NCBI GenBank assembly: GCA_021813595.1
Contig: JAKAKF010000152.1
Location: 1 to 22,963, forward strand
Direction: 5' to 3'
DNA length: 22,963 bases
From: a bacterium
GTDB lineage: Bacteria > SZUA-79 > Acidulodesulfobacterales > Acidulodesulfobacteraceae
Part shown: positions 7,075 through 12,840 of the stretch, piece after piece
How positions within the stretch are numbered: position 1 is the first letter of the stretch
Layout: each line of letters begins with the position of its first letter
Position numbers and translations under genes: made by a program
The notes under the pieces: model-generated
The model's input: only the letters and a program-made list of their open reading frames with translations
What the model was told of the DNA's origin: nothing
The model's database searches: none

Positions 7075-8748
7075 TTATTTATTCCATTTTACGTCTAATG
7101 AATTTTCTATGGAAATAATATCGTATATCGAAGATTTTTTTGTTTTTTCGTTGTTATTTAATTTATTATTTTCTAAAGACTGTTTGTAATAATCGGTTTC
7201 ATTAAGTTTTTTAATATTTCCAATCGGCAATGCCATACTAACCTTATTTACCTCATTAGCTCTCTTTAAAAAATTAATTCCTAATTTTTCGTTATTTATG
7301 TTTATTACGGATAAAGTTTCCCTGAAAGCGCTCCTTAATCCTTTCTCGCCCTTAATGTATTTTGCCGTTTCTATAATAAGTCCTATATCCGGATAAGTAA
7401 AGCCGTATGAATATCCGCCTTTAATAGTATATGGCCCGAATAAGAAATCTACCGATTTATCATGCGATTTTCTTTCATAGTTTATTACATGCTCTAAGTC
7501 GTTAAAATAACTTGACTGCATAAAATGAAATAATAATGCGGCAGGCACTTTATATTGTTTACCGTCTTTAATATTTTCCTTTGTAATTTTTTTAGCTCTT
7601 CCGCATAAACTTTCGGCAAGTTCAAAAGACATATAAAAAGGAAAATGGCTTTTTGAAAAAGCAATACCTGCCGTAGTAGTCATTGTATCGATTCCAATTT
7701 TTTTAAGAAATTTTTTTAAATATTTTGACGTCAACTCTTCGTATTTAAGCATATAATTCTTTAAAAGTTCAAATACGTAATCCGGTTGACATACGAAATT
7801 AAAATCCTCTCCGCTTAACGTGAATATCCTAAAAGGTAATTTGCGCTTATTTTCTTTTATTAAATCCTTGAATGTGTTTATTATCGCGTAAAATGCCGAC
7901 TCTTTAACTGTTTTATTTAAATTATCGGAAAATTCTTTATACTCATTCTTATTGTCAAAATTTTTTTCCGCATTACCATCCTTACTGAAAATATCTTTTT
8001 TAAGAAACCCGGTGCCGTTCCCGTCCGAATGTACTACGGCGATAAGACTTTTTGCATTTTTAATTTTATCGAATTCTAATTCAAAATAAATATTGTCAAA
8101 ATTTAAATTAATTAAATCTTTTTCATTATCGCTGAAAATATCGGCTATATTAATGTTACCAAAAAAAGATTTAAACGACCTGTTGCCCGATTTTTTAAAA
8201 AGATATAATTTTGCGCATTTTTCAAAATCAGCAGATTCATTTCCGTCATCTAAAATATCATTAGAATCTATTATGTCGTCATCTATCTTAACGGATTTTA
8301 TCGAAGAAAAACCTGATGATGCGTCTATATCCGAAATCATCGGTGAATAATCTAAAGTATCGGGAAAATTGCGTTTTATCGACAGTTGTTCATCTATTTC
8401 CTGCAGTACGGAAGTAAAGTTATTGTTTATATCGGATTCTTCTTTTTGTAAAATTACCTGAGTAATAAGGAGGTTTGGCGCATTTATAGCAAGCTTTTTA
8501 TTAAAATCTATTATAAATTGATTTAAAGATTCTGTGTCGGAAAATACCGCTTTAAAACTTCCCGTAGTGTTTTGAATTATTTCAAAGTTATACTTATTTG
8601 AGTTTTGATTTGCATTTAATAAGCCGAAAGCTCCGCTCAATTCTTCGACAATTTTGCTTGCGCCGACTATTTCTTTAAATTTATTTGAGTTAAATACGTA
8701 TTTTTGAATTTTATTAGCATTAACACCGTATAAATATTTAACCGCCAC
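7075..8748 (-). CDS. cas10: Cas10, HD-less type III-D large subunit
   Basis: A 557-residue Cas10, short for the family because it starts directly in the first ferredoxin/palm-like domain (LYGVNANKIQKYVFNSNKFK, then EIVGASKIVEELSG at 26-39) with no N-terminal HD nuclease. The second palm domain has the metal-binding strand VVHSDGNGTGF (Asp242). At the place of the usual GGDD it has LSGEDF (Ser312-Gly313-Glu314-Asp315). Both acidic positions are kept but the first Gly and first Asp are replaced. A helical C-terminal region includes ELAESLCGRAKK, common in Cas10/Cmr2. No zinc-finger Cys pairs are seen. The start is GTG 8746-8748 with GGAG 6-7 nt upstream. It is the first gene of the operon, behind a promoter-like site at 8809-8837. 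Whether it still makes cyclic oligoadenylates cannot be decided from sequence. Confidence 0.88.
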   Translation of the reverse strand: MAVKYLYGVNANKIQKYVFNSNKFKEIVGASKIVEELSGAFGLLNANQNSNKYNFEIIQNTTGSFKAVFSDTESLNQFIIDFNKKLAINAPNLLITQVILQKEESDINNNFTSVLQEIDEQLSIKRNFPDTLDYSPMISDIDASSGFSSIKSVKIDDDIIDSNDILDDGNESADFEKCAKLYLFKKSGNRSFKSFFGNINIADIFSDNEKDLINLNFDNIYFELEFDKIKNAKSLIAVVHSDGNGTGFLKKDIFSKDGNAEKNFDNKNEYKEFSDNLNKTVKESAFYAIINTFKDLIKENKRKLPFRIFTLSGEDFNFVCQPDYVFELLKNYMLKYEELTSKYLKKFLKKIGIDTMTTTAGIAFSKSHFPFYMSFELAESLCGRAKKITKENIKDGKQYKVPAALLFHFMQSSYFNDLEHVINYERKSHDKSVDFLFGPYTIKGGYSYGFTYPDIGLIIETAKYIKGEKGLRSAFRETLSVININNEKLGINFLKRANEVNKVSMALPIGNIKKLNETDYYKQSLENNKLNNNEKTKKSSIYDIISIENSLDVKWNK

Positions 8749-8808
8749 TTTTAACTCCGTCGATTATCTATTTTTTTTCTTATATTAAATAATTTAAAGA
8801 ATAAAATT

Positions 8809-8837
8809 ATAATATTAAATATTAATTTTTAAGTCAA
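8809..8837 (-). promoter_or_regulatory. sigma70-type promoter of the type III-D operon
   Basis: On the minus strand a -35-like TTGACT (8832-8837) and a -10-like TATTAT (8809-8814) are separated by exactly 17 nt. A transcription start near 8800 would leave a leader of about 50 nt before the cas10 GTG, whose ribosome binding site GGAG lies at about 8755-8758. It is the best promoter match in the 297-bp gap before cas10. AT-rich DNA gives chance matches to the -10, so the -35 carries most of the weight. Confidence 0.5.
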
Positions 8838-8845
8838 CCAAAAAA

Positions 8846-9058
8846 CTACTTGCTCCAAATTCTCGTGTTTAAATTTAATTCATTTACTATACCGCTGTAT
8901 TCCGCTATAAGCTCCCGATTTTTTAAAATTATTGAATACTTATTAATTATTACATCAACAATATTAATTTTAAAATATTTATAATCTTTTATCAAAAAAA
9001 CAATGTTATTTTTAAAAATAAATTTATTTACCTTGCGAAATGTTTTTACGATATTTCG
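8846..9058 (-). other. 71-codon open frame between coaBC and cas10, possible gene remnant
   Basis: The gap between coaBC and cas10 is not random stops. One minus-strand frame is open for 71 codons, from after an in-frame TGA at 9059-9061 to TAG at 8846-8848. It reads through INIVDVIINKYSIILKNREL and IAEYSGIVNELNLNTRIWSK. There is no ATG or GTG with a ribosome binding site; only ATT or TTG codons could start it. The NREL-IAEY stretch is vaguely like the middle of PIN-family toxins (NRIINEY type), but the catalytic Asp residues before it are not visible. Best read as a decayed or non-coding stretch; the family is not established. Confidence 0.25.
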
Positions 9059-10323
9059 TCAATTAATTTTTCGGCGAGGCTTACTTTGTTTTCCCTTTTG
9101 AAATTTTTTATTTCGCCCGACTTGTTTATTAAAAAGCCTTCGTTCTCGTCGCTTCCGATAATATCTTTTGATACGTCGTTGACGAAAATGTAGTCTAAGG
9201 ATTTTTCGGAAAGTTTTTTTCGTCCGTTTTCTATTGCGGAATCGGTTTCGGCGGCAAAACCGAAAACCGTCTGTCCGTCTTTTTTGATTTTTGAAACGGC
9301 TTTTAATAAATCTTCGTTTTGGATAAGTTCTATTTTAAGGGTTGGAGGGGTTGAATTACCGGTATCGTAATTTTTCTCGTCCGATGTTTCTATATTATCG
9401 CTTATGCGTTTCATATCGCTTTTTTTAATCTTTACGGGGCTTTTTTCTTTAAAACTATAATCCGAAACCGCCGCCGCCATAAAAAGAATATCCGTATTTT
9501 TAAATTCGGCGAGCAATGCCTCTTTAAGCCCGGCAAGGTCTGAGCGGTTTATAACCTTTATACGGTGATTTATGTATTGAGCGTTACCGTTGACGCTAAC
9601 GTTAACGATACCTTCGTTTCCTATATTAAGGGCGATAAGCGTTACTTCCGCTCCGGCTTTAAGCGCCGCGTTCGCCAGGCTTATGCCCATTTTTCCGCTT
9701 GAACCGTTGGACATAAACCTTACGGGATCCAAATATTCCCTCGTGGCGCCGGCAGTAACCAGCACTTTTTTGCCTTTCAGCTTTTTTTCTTTAAGAACGG
9801 ATTCGACGTCGAAAATAATATCGTCTATTTCGGGAAACCTGCCTTCGCCGAAATCGCCGCAGGCGGCGGAGCCGGTCGCGGGAGAAATTAAATAAAAATT
9901 TAATGCGCAGAGTTTTTCAAGGTTTTCTTTAAATATTTTATTGGCGTACATATTTGGATTCATAGCAGGAACGAGAAGTTTCGGCTTATCAGGCGCCGCC
10001 GCAACCGTTAACGTAATAAGCGTATCGGCTATGCCGGCGGCTATTTTGTTTATCGTATTATAAGTCGCGGGGGCTATAAGTATAATATCGGCAAATTTCG
10101 ACAAATCGATATGCGAAAGCGGGCTTTTAAACGCATCGTCTTCAAAAACCTCTTCGCCGAAAGATTCAAAAATATAAGGCGAGATAAATTTTGCAGCCGC
10201 GTCGCTGACGACAATTTTTACTTTTGCGCCGGCTTTTTTAAGTCTCCTATAAAGATCTACGCTTTTATAACAGGCTATGGAACCGGTAACGCACAGCAGT
10301 ATGTTTTTTTTATTTAGACTCAT
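9046..10323 (-). CDS. coaBC: bifunctional CoaBC: phosphopantothenoylcysteine decarboxylase / phosphopantothenate-cysteine ligase
   Basis: Makes 4'-phosphopantetheine for coenzyme A: the ligase half joins cysteine to phosphopantothenate and the flavin-dependent half decarboxylates the product. Residues 1-175 are the flavoprotein CoaC domain, with GSIACYKS at 14-21, the active-site His71 (SHIDL), APATYNT at 84-90, the PAMNPNMY motif at 119-126 and the mobile-loop Cys155 (SAACGDFGEGR). From about 184 the CoaB domain begins with KVLVTAGATREYLDPVRFMS; its C-terminal part includes FGFAAETD and FVNDVS. At 425 residues it is slightly longer than typical because of a short insertion around 310-335. 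The ATG lies only 7 bp from an inverted-repeat element and has no clear Shine-Dalgarno, so the element may have altered its leader. Confidence 0.95.
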   Translation of the reverse strand: MSLNKKNILLCVTGSIACYKSVDLYRRLKKAGAKVKIVVSDAAAKFISPYIFESFGEEVFEDDAFKSPLSHIDLSKFADIILIAPATYNTINKIAAGIADTLITLTVAAAPDKPKLLVPAMNPNMYANKIFKENLEKLCALNFYLISPATGSAACGDFGEGRFPEIDDIIFDVESVLKEKKLKGKKVLVTAGATREYLDPVRFMSNGSSGKMGISLANAALKAGAEVTLIALNIGNEGIVNVSVNGNAQYINHRIKVINRSDLAGLKEALLAEFKNTDILFMAAAVSDYSFKEKSPVKIKKSDMKRISDNIETSDEKNYDTGNSTPPTLKIELIQNEDLLKAVSKIKKDGQTVFGFAAETDSAIENGRKKLSEKSLDYIFVNDVSKDIIGSDENEGFLINKSGEIKNFKRENKVSLAEKLIDEIS

Positions 10324-10329
10324 CGTTTA

Positions 10330-10417
10330 GGAAAAGGTGTCAGATTAATTTTCCTAATAAACTTTTCATATTAATTCACCTTTGCATATGCGGAAAATAA
10401 AATTTGACACCTTTTCC
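10330..10417. repeat. 88-bp inverted-repeat element, copy 1
   Basis: The left arm 10330-10354 begins GGAAAAGGTGTCAGATTA and ends TTTTCC. The right arm 10392-10417 begins GGAAAATAAAA and ends TGACACCTTTTCC. The arms are imperfect inverted copies enclosing 37 bp. It fills almost the whole spacer between the MBL hydrolase stop (2 bp away) and the coaBC start (7 bp away). A second element of exactly the same total and arm lengths lies at 12680-12767. The arms could pair in RNA as a long hairpin. It resembles a REP/MITE-type non-autonomous element; no transposase is in the window. Confidence 0.8.
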
Positions 10418-10419
10418 TC

Positions 10420-11064
10420 CTATATTAAATACGGATTAAATTTTCTTTCGTATCCTATGGTAGTGGGTTCGCCGTGACCCGGATAAACTTTTAAAGTATC
10501 GTCTAAGACCATAAGTTTATTTTTAATCGAACCTATTAACTGTTCCGAAGAACCGCCCAAAATATCGGTTCTTCCCACGGTATTTCTAAAAAGCGTATCG
10601 CCGCTGAAAAGATGCGTATCGTTTATCAAAAACGAGACGCCGCCGGGGGAATGTCCCGGGGTAAAAATAGGAAGGATTTTAATGCCTTCGATTTCTATAA
10701 TTTCGCCGTCTTTTAAATACCTGTCTATTACGACGTCTCCCGTATATTCAAAACCGAGATATTCCGCCTGCTCTTCCAAATTTTGAAGTATATACTCTTC
10801 TTCTTTCGCCGCTATTATATCGATTCCGTATTTTTCCTTAAAATAATTATCCATTAAAACATGGTCTATATGGCAGTGGGTATTAAGTATAAATTTTAAA
10901 TCGATATTTTCGTCTTTGATTATTTTTTCTATTTTCTTTTCCTGTCCGCCCGGGTCTATTATAAATCCTTCTCTTTTTTTGTTTGCGGCTTCTCCTGCGT
11001 TATCGTCGAATACAATATAAGTATTTACTTCAAAAGGTCCAGCAGGTATCGTATAAAATTTCAT
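10420..11064 (-). CDS. MBL-fold hydrolase, glyoxalase II-like
   Basis: A 214-residue metallo-beta-lactamase-fold hydrolase. The binuclear metal site is visible: THCHIDH gives His63, His65, Asp67 and His68; TPGHSPG gives a further His; LFSGDTLF gives the bridging Asp; and VYPGHGEPT the last His. The short length without the glyoxalase II C-terminal helical domain places it in the YcbL/GloB-like group, which hydrolyses thioesters such as S-lactoylglutathione analogues; the substrate here is unknown. I prefer ATG 11062-11064, which has AAGGA 9 nt upstream. An ATG 11 codons earlier starts just after a palindrome and lacks a ribosome binding site. It lies between the mutase gene and coaBC in a same-strand series. 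Confidence 0.88.
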   Translation of the reverse strand: MKFYTIPAGPFEVNTYIVFDDNAGEAANKKREGFIIDPGGQEKKIEKIIKDENIDLKFILNTHCHIDHVLMDNYFKEKYGIDIIAAKEEEYILQNLEEQAEYLGFEYTGDVVIDRYLKDGEIIEIEGIKILPIFTPGHSPGGVSFLINDTHLFSGDTLFRNTVGRTDILGGSSEQLIGSIKNKLMVLDDTLKVYPGHGEPTTIGYERKFNPYLI

Positions 11065-11103
11065 TAAATTTAATCCTTTTTCGTTTTGTGTTTCCATTTT
11101 GTG

Positions 11104-11132
11104 ATGGCGCCAGAATTGAATTCTGGCGCCAT
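11104..11132. repeat. 29-nt near-perfect palindrome
   Basis: ATGGCGCCAGAATT (11104-11117) is followed by one G and then its exact reverse complement (11119-11132). It ends 2 bp from the stop codon of the mutase gene and lies before the MBL hydrolase. There is no T-tract after it on either strand, so it is not a standard intrinsic terminator. It is GC-rich compared with the surrounding DNA and unrelated in sequence to the 88-bp elements. Confidence 0.85.
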
Positions 11133-11134
11133 AG

Positions 11135-12610
11135 CTATATAAGGTACTCCTGAAAGGCGCTTATTAGGACGTCGAGATTCTCTTCGGTGTCCGCTTCTCC
11201 GTATATGCGCATCAGGTCTTCCGTTCCGGAGAGCCTTGCCAAGAGCCATGAATCGTCGTCGAAGAATACTTTATATCCGTCGGTAACGTTTTTTCCGGTA
11301 ACTTTCCTGCCTTTAAAAACGTTCGGAAATTTTTCCATTTTTTCGTCTATTTCGGCTTTGAACTTTTCTTTATTAACCGGTACGTTAATTCTTTTAGTAA
11401 ATATCGGCCCAAATTTTTCAAGAAGTTCTTTTACCAATACTTTAAGGGGTTTTTTGTAGTAAGCAAGCATTTCCAAAACCAAAAGGCAGGTATAAATTCC
11501 GTCTTTATCCGGCGTATGCCCGATTACCGTAAGTCCCGAAGATTCTTCGCCCGCTATTATTACCTTTTCTTCCGATATAAGTTTGCCGAGATATTTAAAA
11601 CCGACCGGAGTTTCTATGACTTTAAAACCGTAACGTTTTGCTACCCTGTCCACCAAAGCAGTCGTGGCCACGCTTCTTGCGGCATCCCCTTTTATCCCTT
11701 TGCCTTCGATGTAATAATTGTAAAGAAGAGGAAAAATAATATTAGGCTCGATAAACTCGCCGTCTTCGTCAAGTACGCCGTATCTGTCGGCATCGCCGTC
11801 CGTTGCAAGCCCTATAGCGATTTTTTTAGATTTGCCCTCGTCTTTGCCTTTATTATATTCCTTAATCATATTTCCCATATCTTTTAAATTCTTCGCGGAA
11901 GGGTCCGGGGCAAATCCGGGGGCAAAAAAAGCGTCCCTTCCCTCGTATATTTCTTTAAATTCATAACCCTCATCCCCGATAATTTTTCCTATTATGCCCT
12001 TGGAAGTTCCGTGCAGTGACGTAATAAAAGGATATAAATTGCCTGCGTTTTCTTTAATAAGTTTTAAATTTAACTTTGATTTTACGAGTTCTATATAATA
12101 GCCTATAAAATCCTCTTCTTTTAATTGTCCGCTTTTCTTTGCATCGTTAAAATCCATAAAATTATATCTTGGATTTTTAAGAAGTTCGTTGGATTTTTTA
12201 GTTAAAACTTCCGTATCTTCAGGTAGAGCGGGGCCTCCCCAGTCCGGAGAGAATTTTATGCCGTTATAATTGTAAGGATTATGGCTTGCCGTAATGTTTA
12301 TTGCGCCGAGAGCCTTTTCTTTTAAAATCTTAATCGCTATAACGGGAGTAGGGGTAAAAGTATCGGCGAAAATTACGTTAAAACCGTTGGCGCAAAATAC
12401 GCAGGCGCTTATTTTAGCAAATTCTTCGGATAAAAAACGCGTATCGTAACCTATTACTATTTGTTTCGACGGAAAAGATCCTATATATTTTTCGTTTAAA
12501 AAATCGCATACGGCCTGCGAAACGAGTTTTACGGATTCGCAAGTAAAGTCGTCTGCTATTTTTCCCCTGTAGCCGGAAGTTCCAAATTCTATTTCGAAAG
12601 AACTGCTCAT
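11135..12610 (-). CDS. phosphoglucomutase/phosphomannomutase family enzyme
   Basis: A 491-residue alpha-D-phosphohexomutase that interconverts hexose 1- and 6-phosphates. All four family motifs are intact: phosphoserine loop NITASHNPYNYNG with Ser109; metal loop TDGDADRYG (Asp271, Asp273, Asp275); sugar-binding GEESSGLT; and phosphate-binding RLSGTEDLMRIYGEAD near the C-terminus. The N-terminal FGTSGYRG motif marks the true start, and the ATG is preceded by GGAGAACG. It probably supplies sugar 1-phosphates to the nucleotidyltransferase encoded upstream, whose own mutase half looks inactive. Substrate preference (glucose or mannose) cannot be read from the sequence. Confidence 0.93.
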   Translation of the reverse strand: MSSSFEIEFGTSGYRGKIADDFTCESVKLVSQAVCDFLNEKYIGSFPSKQIVIGYDTRFLSEEFAKISACVFCANGFNVIFADTFTPTPVIAIKILKEKALGAINITASHNPYNYNGIKFSPDWGGPALPEDTEVLTKKSNELLKNPRYNFMDFNDAKKSGQLKEEDFIGYYIELVKSKLNLKLIKENAGNLYPFITSLHGTSKGIIGKIIGDEGYEFKEIYEGRDAFFAPGFAPDPSAKNLKDMGNMIKEYNKGKDEGKSKKIAIGLATDGDADRYGVLDEDGEFIEPNIIFPLLYNYYIEGKGIKGDAARSVATTALVDRVAKRYGFKVIETPVGFKYLGKLISEEKVIIAGEESSGLTVIGHTPDKDGIYTCLLVLEMLAYYKKPLKVLVKELLEKFGPIFTKRINVPVNKEKFKAEIDEKMEKFPNVFKGRKVTGKNVTDGYKVFFDDDSWLLARLSGTEDLMRIYGEADTEENLDVLISAFQEYLI

Positions 12611-12679
12611 TCGTTCTCCTTTTTTTGAAAATTTATATGCTTATATAATTATGTGCTTATATCATTATAATATGCTATC

Positions 12680-12767
12680 GGAAAAGGTGTCAGATTAATT
12701 TTCCGCAACGCCTTGATAGTTAATTGCTGCTTTCCGTATGCGGAAAATAAAATCTGACACCTTTTCC
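12680..12767. repeat. 88-bp inverted-repeat element, copy 2
   Basis: Same design as the element at 10330-10417: left arm 12680-12704 is identical over 25 bp, right arm 12742-12767 differs at one base, and both enclose 37 bp. The interior is mostly different, although both have a TATGC just before the right arm. It lies in the 230-bp spacer between the fused nucleotidyltransferase gene and the mutase gene, which is otherwise non-coding. Confidence 0.8.
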
Positions 12768-12770
12768 TGT

Positions 12771-12829
12771 AAATAAATCTGACACCTTTTCCTCTTACGC
12801 ATGCCGAAAATAAATCTGCCACATTTTCC
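12771..12829. repeat. two extra right-arm half-units following copy 2
   Basis: After copy 2 the right-arm sequence recurs twice in direct orientation: AAATAAATCTGACACCTTTT (12771-12790, then CC), and a more diverged GAAAATAAATCTGCCACATT (12806-12825) ending TTCC. Each lacks a matching left arm. This looks like partial duplication or decay of the same element and fills the spacer up to the stop of the upstream gene. Confidence 0.7.
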
Positions 12830-12840
12830 TTTTCCTGACT

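Noticed and set aside
929..8748. Type III-A or III-B CRISPR system
   Set aside because: The presence of Csx10, a double-RAMP Cas7, a TIGR03986-like RAMP and a Csx19-like gene, with no Csm4/Cmr3 pattern, points to type III-D.
10330..10417. Inverted repeat as a simple rho-independent terminator of the MBL gene
   Set aside because: The arms are long, imperfect and separated by 37 bp. There is no T-tract following the distal arm on the minus strand, and the same structure recurs elsewhere.
11064..11097. Earlier ATG for the MBL hydrolase (225-residue version)
   Set aside because: It starts right after the palindrome with no ribosome binding site. The ATG at 11064 has AAGGA at good spacing and MKFYTIPAG fits the family start.
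12680..12829. Repeated units as a CRISPR array
   Set aside because: The units occur in inverted as well as direct orientation, spacing is irregular and the intervening sequence is not spacer-like; they match an element found in other spacers.
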